Shown in pieces: positions 8,629 to 18,121 of a stretch of DNA of 64,000 nt. The DNA lies in NCBI GenBank assembly GCA_964615935.1, contig CAZTTG010000001.1, forward strand, positions 62,001-126,000, given 5' to 3'. Positions within the stretch are counted from its first letter, which is position 1. Each line of letters starts with the position of its first letter. The notes beneath the pieces were generated by a model that was given only the letters and a program-made list of their open reading frames with translations, was not told the DNA's origin and made no database searches. The position numbers and the translations under genes are program-made. Source of the stretch: CAZTTG01 sp964615935 (GTDB lineage: Bacteria; Planctomycetota; UBA1135; GCA-002686595).

Positions 8629-11600
8629 TTAGTCCCGCGGGAGGATCCGGTACTCCGCAGCGGGCCCCTCGAAGAGGATCACTCCGGGCTCGGGTCGGGC
8701 GACGGGCACCTCGCGGCCGTGGAGCTCGACCCTGAGGGGGGCGGCGCAGCGCAGGCGGCAGGAGCCGCCGCCTTCGCGGCGCAGGACCGCCGAGACCAGC
8801 GCGCCCTCGCGCCACTCGACGTCCACCTCGACGGCCCCCCTCGCGCGGAGGCCGCGCGCGAAGCCGTCGGGCCAGGCGCCGGGCAGGGCCGGGAGCAGGT
8901 GGATCTCCCCGGCGTGGCTCTGCAGGAGCATCTCGCAGACGCCCGAGGTGGTGCCGAAGTTGCCGTCGATCTGGAAGGGAGGGTGGGCGCCCATCAGGTT
9001 GGCGTAGACCCCGCCGCCGCGATGATCGCTGCCGCTGCCCACGAGGCGGAGGGTGTTGCCGAGAAGCCGATAGGCGTGATCCCCGTCGAGGAGGCGGGCC
9101 CAGAGGTTGATCTTCCAGGCCAGGGACCAGCCCGTGCCCCCGTCCCCGCGATGCCCGAGGCTCACCCGGCAGGCGTCCGCCAGCTCGGGGGTCGTCAGCG
9201 GGTGGATCGCGTCGCCAGGGTGCAGGGCCCACATGTGCGATACGTGTCGGTGGTGGTTGTTCGGGTCGTCCACGTCCTCGAGCCACTCCTGGAGCTGGCC
9301 GTGCTGCCCGACCCGATCGGGCGCGATGCGCGCGCGCAGCTCGGCGAGCCGGGAGCAGAGCTCGGCGTCCTCGCCCAGGATCGCGCCGGCCTGGATGCAC
9401 GCATCGAAGAGCGCGCGCACGATCTGGTGGTCCATGGTCGGACCGGCCACCAGGCCGCCCTGCTCGGGCGAGTTGGAGGGGGTGCTGATCAGCCAGCCGG
9501 TCTCGGGATCCTCCACCAGGAAGTCGGCGAAGAAGAGGGCCGCGCCGCGCAATACCGGCCAGGCCCGCTCGCGCAGGAAGTCCTCGTCGAGGGTGAAGAG
9601 GTAGTGCTCCCACAGGTGCCGCGCCAGCCACGCCCCGCCCGTGACCCAGATCCCGTGATTGGAGTGGTTGATCGGCGCCGTCCCCCGCCAGAGATCGGTG
9701 TTGTGGTGCAGCACCCAGCCGCGGCTGCCGTAGTGCACCTCCGCCGTGCGGCGCCCGGCCACGGCCAGCTCGTCGAGCATGGTGAAGAGCGGCTCGCAGC
9801 ACTCCGACAGGCCGGTGGGCTCGGCCGGCCAGTAGTTCATCTCGGCGTTGATGTTGACCGTGTACTTGCTCCCCCACGGCGGATCGAGGCGGTCGTTCCA
9901 CAGGCCCTGCAGGTTGGCCGGCTGGCCGCCCGGTCGCGAGCTGGCGATGAGCAGGTAGCGGCCGTACTGGAAGAGCAGCTCGACCAGGTCGGGATCGGAG
10001 CGCTCGGCGAAGCGGCGCACGCGCTCGTCGGTGGGAAGGGCGGGACCCTCGGTCGCGCCCAGGTCGAGGGAGACGCGGCGGAAGAGCTCGCGGTGATCGG
10101 CCTGGTGGCGGGCGAGGATCTCGTCCCAGGATCGATCGCCGAGCGACTTCAGGGTGGACCGGCAGCGGGCCCCGGGCCTGCCGGAGGCGTCGCGCCAGTC
10201 GACGTAGCTGGTCGCCGCCACGAGGACCAGGGTCGCGGCGTCGGCGTCCTCGACGACGAGGCGCTCGCCATCGGCGCGGACCTCGCCCCCCTCGACCCGC
10301 AGCCGCGCGCGGGCCTGCGCGCGCAGGACGCTCTCGACTCCGGTGCGCGGGTTGGTGCGGGCATCCGCCTCGAGGATCAGCGAGTCGCCCTCGATTCGCG
10401 TGCTCGCGCCGGGTTGAGGGCTGGTCAGCGAGACCGCGAAGTCGAGCCCGCCCGGCCGATCACAGGCGAGCCGCACGGCGATGGCCTGGTCGGGGTGGCT
10501 GGCGAGGACCTCGCGCGTGTAGGTCGTCTTGAAGTACCGGTAGCGGACCCTGGCGACCCCCGCGTCCAGGTCGAGCTCGCGGTGGTAGTCCTCGACCTCC
10601 TGGTGGACCGGGAAGAAGAGGCGCAGGTCCCCCAGCGGCTGGTAGGCCTCCTGCCGCAGCGGGATGCTCATCAGCTTCGCCATGGCGAGCTCGTGGGCCT
10701 CGGCCTGACGGCCTTCCTCGAGCAGCGAGCGCACCCTGGGCAGGTTCTCCAGCGCCTCCGGGTTCTGGCGCCCCCCGGGCGCGCCGGTCCAGAAGGTGTC
10801 CTCGTTGAGCTGCAGCCGCTCCTCGGTCACGCCCCCGAACACCATGGCGCCCAGCCGGCCGTTGCCCACCGGCAGCGCCTCGGTCCACTCCTCTGCGGGA
10901 CGCTCGTACCACAGGGAGAGGTCGCCCGCATCGGGATCCCGGTCGGCCGTTCGCGTCAACGCGGCGGGCACGGGCTGCTCCCGCCAGACATGCTGGAAGC
11001 CGTCGGCGTAGGGCTGGAGGGGATCTGCGAGCCACATTCCCGCCTCCTCGCGCGGGAGCTGGCCGGGCACGCTCGCGCGGCTCGCGTCGTCGCCCGGGAG
11101 GATCTCCCAGAGCCCCTCGAGACGCTGCTCGCCCGCCTCGCAAGAGAGCCGCAGCGGCCCTTCGAGGATCCCCCCGCTCCCGCCCTCGTCATAGACGCGC
11201 ACGGCCAGCGCGTTCCACATGCCGGGGATGGCCAACTCCTCCGGCACGGAGTAGCGGCGCTCCGCCCCGGACTCGCCGCGGTACACCGGTGGCATGGTGC
11301 CGGTCGCTCCGACGCGCTCGCCGTTGAAAAAGACCTCGTCGCAGTCGTCGATGCGGCCGAGCTCCAGCAGCAGATCGCCGGACCAGGCTCTGGGCACCCG
11401 TACCGGTCGGCGCACCCAGGCAAAGCCGTCGTGCTCGGCCATGGTCTCGGGCCCGGAATCCTCCCAAGCACCCGGCACCCGCGCCCAGTCTCCCTCCCCT
11501 CGCCACCAGATCGGCGAGGACCAGGCCTGGTTGCCGTCCTCCTGCATCACGTGCACCCAGGCGCGGTGCTCGCCGATGATGAAGATCCCTGGCCTGGAGT

Positions 11601-13917
11601 AGGAGGCCCGCAGGTCGGGTGCCCGGACTCCCTCGGGGAACTCGAAGCGATCCTCGCGGATGCCATCGACCCAGAGGTCGACCCACGCGATGGGCGCGGT
11701 GCCCACCACGTCCACGTTGAGCACGGGCCGCTCCGTACTCTCGAAGCGCTCCCCCATCCAGTGCTCGCCGCTCCTGAAGACCAGGCGGATCCTGTCCGTG
11801 GCCCCGTAGGTGCGGCGCGCCTGCAGCGAGCGGAAGATGCCCTCGCGGGATAGCTCGGGGGTCCACGCGCAGGCGTAGCTCGCGCCGGTCGACAGGTGGT
11901 CCGAGCTGGCGATGAATCCGAAGTGATATCCGTGGTCGAGGCCTTCCCGCGCCGGCTCGTCCTCCACCTGGTCGCGGTAGCCCTGGTAGATCTCCAGCAG
12001 GGGCCGTTTCTCGTCGTCGTGATACTCCCACACGCTGCCCTTGAAGGGGTTGTGGGGGATGGTGATGGTGTCGCCGTCGATCTCGGCCCAGAAGTCGGTC
12101 ACCGGCGGCGGGAAGTCGCGCAGCACGTCCTCTCGCAGCGAGACGACGTTGTGATCGGTGTCGGCGTGGCTGCGCTCGTAGGCGAAGTAGGGGAAGAAAC
12201 GATCCCCCAGGCGGTGCCGCTCGACCTCCTTGGCGCTGCGCCACCAGAGCTGCGAGAGGGCGTTCCCGTGGTCGATGTCCCGCGTGTGATCGGTGATGCC
12301 CAGGAAGTCCAGATCCGCCACCTCGATGGCGTAGCGGTAGGCGTCGTCGATCGAGCCGTCGAGGAAGGGGAAGCACAGCGAGAGATCGGTGTGGCGGTGC
12401 AGGTCGCCGAAGGCGAGGTGGTACTCCTCGCCGCCCAGGGTCTCCGGGCGCGGGCGCGCGGGCCGGATCCCGGGGGCGGCCGGCGCAGGACCGGCGGGGG
12501 AGAGGCCACCCGCCAGGGGCGCGGGGGCGGGGGCGCCGTCGAGCTCGATCCGGGCCGTGGCCACCCCGCGGGGCCGGGGGTCCTTGCGCCGGTCGGTGCG
12601 ACCGGTGTCCCAGGCCGCCGCCACTCCCTTCTCGAGTGGCGCCAGGCTCAGGCGCTGCATCCCGTCGCGCTGCTCGACGTCGAGATCGACGAGCTCGGAC
12701 CAGCCGCTCTCCTGCAGGCAGCGCGCGTACAGGCGCCAGCCCTTCTCCACGTGGTGGACCACGGGCTCGGTCTGGCCGAGCTGCTCCTCGTAGAAGTGGC
12801 GATAGACCACCCACGGCCGGCCGCCGCCGTCCACGACCAGCTCGCCGCGCTCGTAGTAGACCCCCAGCTCCCGCACGCCCTCGCGCCGGTCGGGCCGCGC
12901 GGCGCCGCGGGCCAGGCTCGCCATGGGCAGGCCCTTCGTCGGCCACACGAGGCTCCCGTCCCGCGCCAGGGCGGCCACGCGCAGCTTGCGCAGGCCGTGC
13001 AGCGGGCAGTAGCCGTCGGTGGAGTTGGTGTGCTTCTGCGCCACCGAGCGGTAGGGCCGCCCCCAACCGACGCTGCCCTCCTCCCACAGCACCCACGCGC
13101 GGCCGCCGGGATCGCAGGCGATGCGCGCGCGGCCCTCGAAGGCCGGGGTGGAGGTCAGGCGCGCGATCTTGCCCCAGCGCCCGCCCGCTCGCCGGCGCAG
13201 CAGGACGTCGAAGCTCTCGCCGTCGAAGGCGTCCCAGACGACGAGGAGCTCGCCGTCGGGCGCCAGGGCCAGGTCGGGGCGCCAGTCGCCGAGGCCGGAC
13301 TCGCTGACCCTCTCGACCGGGGCGAGCTCGGCGCCCGGCTCCGGCGAGATCGCGCGGGCCAGCACGTCGAACTGCCCGTCGCGATCCGACTGCCAGACCA
13401 CCCACAGCCCGCCGGAGGGATCGGCGATGGCGCGGTGGTCGAGGTCGGCGCCCTCGCCCGGGCTGACCCGCAGGGGCTCGGTCCACTCGCCCGAGGCAAT
13501 GCGCCGGCGGGCGAAGAGGTCCCACTGCTCTCCGACGGGATTGCACGCCTCCCAGCTGAGCCACAGGCCGCCCGCTCCGTCGGGGGTCAGGGTCGGCCGC
13601 GCCAGGCGCCCGTCTCCGTCGGGCACGGGCTCGCGCAGGGCCCAGCCGTCATCGCCGCGGCGACCCACCCACATTCGATCCCCGTTCCCGGGCAGGAACT
13701 CCAGCCAGCAGAGCCAGGTCCCGTCCGGCGCGACCGCGATGCCCGGGTCGTAGAGCTCCCGGCCCTCCAGCAGGGTCGCGGCAACGCTCCGATCGGCCGG
13801 GTCGTACTGGTAGATCTCGTCACGCGCATGCTCGGCAGGCGCGGGATGATCGTGGACGCGGGCCGTTGCCGGCAGCGCGAGGAGCGAGATCGCAAGCGCG
13901 GATGAGATGAGCCCCAA
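8629..13917 (-). CDS. Giant exported protein: propeller-like region, DUF3604 (PHP-like) domain and GH95 alpha-L-fucosidase-like domain
   Basis: This 1762-residue protein starts at TTG 13917, chosen because GGGAGG lies six bases upstream and no ATG is available. After a signal peptide, residues about 30-470 hold repeated D-G-x-W blades like a sialidase or WD-type propeller. DUF3604 follows (about 495-750), with metal ligands in HRHTDLS, GITDH and SSDH. A beta-sandwich carbohydrate-binding-like region (about 800-930) leads to a GH95 domain (about 998-1762). The GH95 catalytic positions are present: Asn1355 and Asn1357 in NINAEMNYWP, Glu1485 in NSPEQGG and Asp1651 in IDGNFG. GH95 enzymes cleave alpha-1,2-linked L-fucose or alpha-L-galactose by inversion. 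The DUF3604 activity is unknown. A single uninterrupted frame in one composition argues against an assembly chimera. Confidence 0.85.
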   Translation of the reverse strand: MGLISSALAISLLALPATARVHDHPAPAEHARDEIYQYDPADRSVAATLLEGRELYDPGIAVAPDGTWLCWLEFLPGNGDRMWVGRRGDDGWALREPVPDGDGRLARPTLTPDGAGGLWLSWEACNPVGEQWDLFARRRIASGEWTEPLRVSPGEGADLDHRAIADPSGGLWVVWQSDRDGQFDVLARAISPEPGAELAPVERVSESGLGDWRPDLALAPDGELLVVWDAFDGESFDVLLRRRAGGRWGKIARLTSTPAFEGRARIACDPGGRAWVLWEEGSVGWGRPYRSVAQKHTNSTDGYCPLHGLRKLRVAALARDGSLVWPTKGLPMASLARGAARPDRREGVRELGVYYERGELVVDGGGRPWVVYRHFYEEQLGQTEPVVHHVEKGWRLYARCLQESGWSELVDLDVEQRDGMQRLSLAPLEKGVAAAWDTGRTDRRKDPRPRGVATARIELDGAPAPAPLAGGLSPAGPAPAAPGIRPARPRPETLGGEEYHLAFGDLHRHTDLSLCFPFLDGSIDDAYRYAIEVADLDFLGITDHTRDIDHGNALSQLWWRSAKEVERHRLGDRFFPYFAYERSHADTDHNVVSLREDVLRDFPPPVTDFWAEIDGDTITIPHNPFKGSVWEYHDDEKRPLLEIYQGYRDQVEDEPAREGLDHGYHFGFIASSDHLSTGASYACAWTPELSREGIFRSLQARRTYGATDRIRLVFRSGEHWMGERFESTERPVLNVDVVGTAPIAWVDLWVDGIREDRFEFPEGVRAPDLRASYSRPGIFIIGEHRAWVHVMQEDGNQAWSSPIWWRGEGDWARVPGAWEDSGPETMAEHDGFAWVRRPVRVPRAWSGDLLLELGRIDDCDEVFFNGERVGATGTMPPVYRGESGAERRYSVPEELAIPGMWNALAVRVYDEGGSGGILEGPLRLSCEAGEQRLEGLWEILPGDDASRASVPGQLPREEAGMWLADPLQPYADGFQHVWREQPVPAALTRTADRDPDAGDLSLWYERPAEEWTEALPVGNGRLGAMVFGGVTEERLQLNEDTFWTGAPGGRQNPEALENLPRVRSLLEEGRQAEAHELAMAKLMSIPLRQEAYQPLGDLRLFFPVHQEVEDYHRELDLDAGVARVRYRYFKTTYTREVLASHPDQAIAVRLACDRPGGLDFAVSLTSPQPGASTRIEGDSLILEADARTNPRTGVESVLRAQARARLRVEGGEVRADGERLVVEDADAATLVLVAATSYVDWRDASGRPGARCRSTLKSLGDRSWDEILARHQADHRELFRRVSLDLGATEGPALPTDERVRRFAERSDPDLVELLFQYGRYLLIASSRPGGQPANLQGLWNDRLDPPWGSKYTVNINAEMNYWPAEPTGLSECCEPLFTMLDELAVAGRRTAEVHYGSRGWVLHHNTDLWRGTAPINHSNHGIWVTGGAWLARHLWEHYLFTLDEDFLRERAWPVLRGAALFFADFLVEDPETGWLISTPSNSPEQGGLVAGPTMDHQIVRALFDACIQAGAILGEDAELCSRLAELRARIAPDRVGQHGQLQEWLEDVDDPNNHHRHVSHMWALHPGDAIHPLTTPELADACRVSLGHRGDGGTGWSLAWKINLWARLLDGDHAYRLLGNTLRLVGSGSDHRGGGVYANLMGAHPPFQIDGNFGTTSGVCEMLLQSHAGEIHLLPALPGAWPDGFARGLRARGAVEVDVEWREGALVSAVLRREGGGSCRLRCAAPLRVELHGREVPVARPEPGVILFEGPAAEYRILPRD

Positions 13918-13923
13918 CTGGTA

Positions 13924-13929
13924 CCTCCC
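13924..13929 (-). promoter_or_regulatory. Strong ribosome binding site deciding a TTG start
   Basis: On the minus strand GGGAGG is followed by six bases (TACCAG) and then TTG. It fixes the start of the DUF3604-GH95 gene. It is also embedded in the open frame running out of the fadE remnant, so the old gene end and the new gene start overlap. Confidence 0.75.
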
Positions 13930-13989
13930 GATATGGCCGCAGGGTCGTCGCGGAGTATACGGCCGATCGAGGCGAGCGTACGCTCGGGT

Positions 13990-14240
13990 CGGTCGGGAGC
14001 GATCGCCGTGCGGGCGTACTCCTCGGGCGGGAAGGAGTCGACCTGGATGGCCTCGGCGCGGGCCTCCTCGGCGCGCCGGACGAGATCGGCCTCCTCGGCG
14101 GCGATGATCCCCGCCTCCAGCGCCTCGCCCACGAGGGCCGGGGGCCGGCCGCGCGGCAGCTTCCTCGCGCGGGAGGCGTCGCGGATCCGCTTCAGGATCC
14201 CGTCCGACTCGTTACAGAGACCGAACGCGCGCTCGAGCCG
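13990..14240 (-). pseudogene. Remnant of the 3' end of a fadE-type acyl-CoA dehydrogenase
   Basis: The minus strand encodes about 84 codons resembling the C-terminal DUF1974 region of FadE. An LERAFGL start is followed by a KLPRG segment, GEALEAGIIAAEEADLVRRA and AIQVDSFPPEEYA, matching the usual FadE ending (G-xIT-x-EA-xLLxxAE-xxR, then xVDDFxPEEL). Upstream, in the direction of the lost 5' part, resemblance stops and the plus-strand FG-GAP gene begins. Downstream the frame has no stop and runs into the start of the DUF3604-GH95 gene. The catalytic dehydrogenase domains are absent, so no functional product is expected. It fills most of the 405-bp gap between annotated genes. A fadD-type gene lies 1.6 kb away, which suggests an older fatty-acid oxidation locus. 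Confidence 0.65.
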
Positions 14241-14322
14241 ACCCAGCCCGGGCCTCGGGCTACCCGACCGTGACGCTCCGGCGGTTCGCGGTAAGAGCCC
14301 TCGCGCCCACTGCCCTGACGCC

Positions 14323-15765
14323 ATGCCCAGCTGGATGCCCTGCCCGCTTCGTATCGCCGGTGCCCTGCTCCCCTGCATCTCCGCCGCGGAGCCTATCGGG
14401 ATTCAGGTCGGCCTCGGTATCGCAGCCCCCGTCGACATCCCCCGAGATGAGTCGAGTTGGATTCCGATCGAGGAGGTCGAGGCGCTTCACAGGCTCTATG
14501 ACCCACCCGATCTCCAGGCTGTTCCTTGCCGTCTCTATCATCCGCCCGGTCAGCTCGCGATCAGCCTCGCGGATCTGGATGGCGACGGTGGAGACGACCT
14601 GCTGACGGCACGCCGGCACTCACACGGACTCGGCGCGGATCACGTGCTCCAGCTCCTCTCTGGACGGACGGGCGAGGTGCTGGATGAGCTCGGAGGCCTG
14701 CGCGTCGAAACCGCGATCCGACTTGGCGACGTCGACGGGGACGGCGTTCCAGACTTCGCCGCAACACCGGTCTGTTACGACCGGTATTTCGATCCCCCCG
14801 CAGGGAGCTTCACCGTGTACTCGGGTGCCAGCCGAGAAAGGCTGCACGACTTCGGCCCTCGACGCCTCTTCGACGCCGGCCGGAGGGTTCTCGCCCGGTC
14901 CGCGGACCTCGACGGCGACGGCATCGACGATCTGCTCGTGGGTTCGCCCGGATCTCCGTACGGGGGGGAGACATCCGAGGTGTTCCTGTGCTCGGGTGTC
15001 GACGGCCAACTGCTCCGCAGCCTTGGCAGCTCATCTGAGAAGCGAGACGACTTCGGCGCAGCGATCTGCGCGGGAGCGGACTTCGACGGCGACGGCGTCG
15101 GGGATCTGGGGATCGGCGCGCCGCTCGATGAGCGGACTGGCCTCGACAAGGGGAGCATCTGGATCTTCTCCGGAGCCGCTGGCTCCATCGTCGAGCGCTT
15201 CTTCGGCGTCGCCCCCATGGGTCGATTCGGCTCGAGCCTCGCCTGGGTCGGCGACCTGGACGGCGACGGGCGGACGGAGCTGCTCGTCGGGGCCCCCGGG
15301 GGGGAGATCGGCCACGCCTACCTGATCTCCAGCAGGGACCGGCGCGTGCGCTTCTCGTGGCGATCCGAGCGGCCCCTCGGATGGTTCGGCTCCTCGGTCT
15401 GCGGCACGCCAGATCTCGACGGCGATGGTGTCCTCGATCTCGCCGTGGGCGCTCCGGGGTCCCGCCTCGCATCCCATGGCCCCGGCGGTGCCCTCCTCTC
15501 CTACCGCACCGGCGGCGTTGTCCTGATCTCCGGCGGGGATGGGAGGATCCTGGGCTGCCTGGCCGGGCCCAAGCCCGGGTGGGACCTGTCGCCGAAGAAC
15601 CTCGGGCACTGCCTCGACTCGGCCGGGGACCTGGACGCCGACGGGGTTCGCGACCTCATCATCGGGGCCCCCGGGCAAAGCGACGGCTATCCGGGAGGCG
15701 CGGTCTACGTCCTTTCCGGCCGCGGGCTGGCCGAGAGACTTCGGGATCAGGGCCGGCGCCGCTAG
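14323..15765 (+). CDS. Exported FG-GAP repeat (integrin-alpha-like propeller) protein
   Basis: This 480-residue protein is built from seven FG-GAP/calcium-binding blades. Each carries a D-x-D-G-D-G-x-x-D type loop: DLDGDGGDD, DVDGDGVPD, DLDGDGIDD, DFDGDGVGD, DLDGDGRTE, DLDGDGVLD and the variant DLDADGVRD. The N-terminus is short and weakly hydrophobic with a possible signal peptide; ATG 14323 or ATG 14335 could be the start. Such seven-bladed propellers are secreted or surface proteins that bind calcium and probably ligands or glycans; no enzymatic motif is visible. The gene appears to have displaced the 5' part of a fadE gene on the opposite strand. A second FG-GAP gene at 28.8-29.9 kb is frameshifted. 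Confidence 0.82.
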   Translation: MPSWMPCPLRIAGALLPCISAAEPIGIQVGLGIAAPVDIPRDESSWIPIEEVEALHRLYDPPDLQAVPCRLYHPPGQLAISLADLDGDGGDDLLTARRHSHGLGADHVLQLLSGRTGEVLDELGGLRVETAIRLGDVDGDGVPDFAATPVCYDRYFDPPAGSFTVYSGASRERLHDFGPRRLFDAGRRVLARSADLDGDGIDDLLVGSPGSPYGGETSEVFLCSGVDGQLLRSLGSSSEKRDDFGAAICAGADFDGDGVGDLGIGAPLDERTGLDKGSIWIFSGAAGSIVERFFGVAPMGRFGSSLAWVGDLDGDGRTELLVGAPGGEIGHAYLISSRDRRVRFSWRSERPLGWFGSSVCGTPDLDGDGVLDLAVGAPGSRLASHGPGGALLSYRTGGVVLISGGDGRILGCLAGPKPGWDLSPKNLGHCLDSAGDLDADGVRDLIIGAPGQSDGYPGGAVYVLSGRGLAERLRDQGRRR

Positions 15766-15813
15766 ACTCCTCCGTGTCGCATCGCCGACCGCGCGACGCG
15801 CGAGCGCCGACCC

Positions 15814-17502
15814 ATGGATCCCCGCCCCTGGCACGAGAGCTACGACGCGGGCGTCCCGCCCTCGATCGACTACCAGGAGGTCGCCCTCCCGGCCCTCCTG
15901 GAGCGCAGCGCCGCCCGCTTCCCCGAGGGCACCGCGATCCACTTCCTGAACACGCGGCTCTCCTGGCGCAAGCTGAAGGACCAGGTCGACCGCCTGGCGA
16001 CCGCCATGGCGAGCCTGGGGGTCGAGCCGGGCTCGCGGGTCGCGATCCACCTGCCCAACCTGCCGCAGACGGTCATCGCCTACCACGCCGCCCTCTCGCT
16101 GGGCGCCCAGGTGGTGATGACCAACCCGCTGTACACGCCGCGGGAGATCCAGAAGCAGTGGGGAGACGCCGGCTGCACGCTGGCGGTGACCGCCGACTTC
16201 CTCTACGCGCAGAAGCTGCGCGAGATCCGCGGGGAGCTACCGGTCCAGAGCTACGTCCTGGCCTCCATCCCCGAGTACCTGCGCTTCCCCCTCAACCTGC
16301 TGGCCCCCATCCAGCTCAAGCGCAAGAAGCCGCCCTCCCTCGTCCGGGTCGAGCCCGGGCCGGGGCTGCACTTCTTCAAGGACCTCGTGCGCCGGAGCGA
16401 GCCCGACCCGCCGCGGCCCGCGATCGACCTGGAGGACATCGCCGTCCTGCAGTACACCGGCGGGACCACCGGCGCCTCCAAGGCGGCGATCCTGACGCAC
16501 CGCAACCTCTCCTACAACGTCCAGCAGATCCAGGCCTGGCTCATCGACCCGGTCCCCGGCGAGGACGTGCTGCTGGCCGCCCTGCCCCTCTTCCACGTCT
16601 TCGGGATGACGACCGCGATGAACCTGGCCGTGCTGATGGCCGGGGCCATCGTGCTGATCCCCGACCCGCGCGACACCTCGCGGATCCTGAAGAGCATCTC
16701 CAGACACCGGGTGACCCTCTTCCCCGGGGTTCCGGCGATGTTCAACGCCCTCTGCCAGCACCCGGACATCGAGAAGCTCGACGTCCGCAGCCTGAAGAGC
16801 TGCTTCTCCGGATCGGCCCCCATCCCCGTCCCCCTGCTGGAGCGCTTCGAGGAGCTCAGCGGCGCGCGCATCCTCGAGGGCTTCGGCCTGACCGAGACCT
16901 CGGGGGTGAGTCACGTCAACACCCTGCGCGGCCCGCGCAAGGTGGGCTCGGTCGGCATCCCGGTGTCCGACACCGAATGCCGGATCGTGGACGTCGAGAC
17001 GGGCGAGGTGGAGATGCCCCCCGGCCAGGAGGGCGAGCTCCTCATCCGCGGCCCCCAGGTGACCCGGGGCTACTGGAACCAGCCCGAGGAGACCGAGGGC
17101 GCCATCCGGGACGGCTGGCTCTTCACCGGCGACCTGGCGGTCATGGACCCGGACGGCTTCTTCCGCATCGTCGGGCGCAAGAAGGACATGATCAGCCGCG
17201 GCGGCCTGAAGGTCTTCCCCGACGAGGTGGACGAGGTGCTGATGGCCCACGAGGACATCCTCGAGTCGGCCACCATCGGCGTCCCCGACCCCCGGTGCGG
17301 CGAGACGGTCAAGTCCTTCGTCGTGCTCCAGCCCGGCCGATCGCTGGGCGTCGAGGAGATCGAGAGCTGGTGCCGCCAGGGCCTGGCGCCCTTCAAGATC
17401 CCCCAGCACGTCGAGTTCCTGGACGAGCTGCCCAAGAACACCGTGCTGAAGGTCCTGCGCCGGGAGCTGCGCGAACGGGAGGCCCGCGGAGAGGGTTCTT
17501 AG
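15814..17502 (+). CDS. fadD: Long-chain fatty-acid--CoA ligase (FadD-type AMP-forming synthetase)
   Basis: This 562-residue protein has the ANL superfamily layout: an N-terminal substrate-binding domain, the AMP-binding signature YTGGTTGASKAA at residues 214-225, the EGFGLTETSG adenylate motif, the hinge region GRKKDMISRGGLK, and a C-terminal lysine in NTVLKVLRREL. It would activate fatty acids to acyl-CoA through an acyl-adenylate at the cytoplasmic membrane face. FadD-like features such as SWRKLKDQVDRLA and the LPNLPQTVIAYHA motif support long-chain specificity over other ANL enzymes, but chain length cannot be read directly. The ATG at 15814 lacks a clear ribosome site. The stop codon overlaps the stop of the convergent SRPBCC gene within a shared TTAG. 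The fadE remnant nearby fits a beta-oxidation context. Confidence 0.87.
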   Translation: MDPRPWHESYDAGVPPSIDYQEVALPALLERSAARFPEGTAIHFLNTRLSWRKLKDQVDRLATAMASLGVEPGSRVAIHLPNLPQTVIAYHAALSLGAQVVMTNPLYTPREIQKQWGDAGCTLAVTADFLYAQKLREIRGELPVQSYVLASIPEYLRFPLNLLAPIQLKRKKPPSLVRVEPGPGLHFFKDLVRRSEPDPPRPAIDLEDIAVLQYTGGTTGASKAAILTHRNLSYNVQQIQAWLIDPVPGEDVLLAALPLFHVFGMTTAMNLAVLMAGAIVLIPDPRDTSRILKSISRHRVTLFPGVPAMFNALCQHPDIEKLDVRSLKSCFSGSAPIPVPLLERFEELSGARILEGFGLTETSGVSHVNTLRGPRKVGSVGIPVSDTECRIVDVETGEVEMPPGQEGELLIRGPQVTRGYWNQPEETEGAIRDGWLFTGDLAVMDPDGFFRIVGRKKDMISRGGLKVFPDEVDEVLMAHEDILESATIGVPDPRCGETVKSFVVLQPGRSLGVEEIESWCRQGLAPFKIPQHVEFLDELPKNTVLKVLRRELREREARGEGS

Positions 17503-18044
17503 GATTCGGCCAGCCTCAGCAGGTACCCCCGCAGCACGTTCTCCTGCCCCCCCGACAGGACGAACATGCAGCGGAAGAAGGGGATGTGCCAGGAGTCGTT
17601 GGGCAGGCGGGTCACCCCCCGGGCGCTCACCCGGGAGCCCCCCGAGACGGCCTCGACCTCGATCTGCCACCGCGCGCTCATGGGCGTGCTCTGATCCTCG
17701 AGCTCGAGGACCAGCTTGCTGGGAGGGGTGGCCTCCACGGCGCGGACCAGGATCCTCGAGCTTCCCATGTCCTCGATCCAGACCGGGAGCTCGCCCTCGC
17801 CGGAGCGCATCTCGACGCTCTTCATCCGGTCGCCCGTGCAGGGACTGAGGTGCGGGTCGACCAGGGCCTCCCACACGGCCTCCGGCGGCAGGCCGGTCGT
17901 GCGCTCGACCTCGCCCTCGTACTCCGCGGGCAGGGCCAGCCCGATCAGGTGGGGGATGAGGATCAGCGCCGCGATCAGGCCCACGCAGATCCACGCCAGG
18001 AGGAACCGGACCCGTCCCCTCGCTCTCGATCGTCTCGCGCTCAT
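17499..18044 (-). CDS. Membrane-anchored SRPBCC (START/polyketide-cyclase-like) protein
   Basis: This 181-residue protein starts with a basic stretch and a single transmembrane segment (about residues 12-38). An SRPBCC-fold domain follows (about 43-178), recognised by the PPEAVWEALVDP start and the alternating strand pattern through PPSKLVLELED to the C-terminal amphipathic helix. The fold forms a hydrophobic pocket for lipids or other nonpolar ligands. No ligand can be assigned. The stop overlaps the fadD stop tail to tail by three bases, so the two mRNAs are antisense only at their very ends. Confidence 0.7.
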   Translation of the reverse strand: MSARRSRARGRVRFLLAWICVGLIAALILIPHLIGLALPAEYEGEVERTTGLPPEAVWEALVDPHLSPCTGDRMKSVEMRSGEGELPVWIEDMGSSRILVRAVEATPPSKLVLELEDQSTPMSARWQIEVEAVSGGSRVSARGVTRLPNDSWHIPFFRCMFVLSGGQENVLRGYLLRLAES

Positions 18045-18121
18045 TCCGAAGCCTCGTCAGCTCCCCAGCCTCTCAGCCCGTCGCCACGAGGTCCACCCCC
18101 TTCTGGCCGCTCATCGGTAGG

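Noticed and set aside
8359..11853. 1164-codon plus-strand open frame
   Set aside because: Shadow of the S9 peptidase and GH95 genes; composition is low-complexity G/A/P/V/R and no domain is visible.
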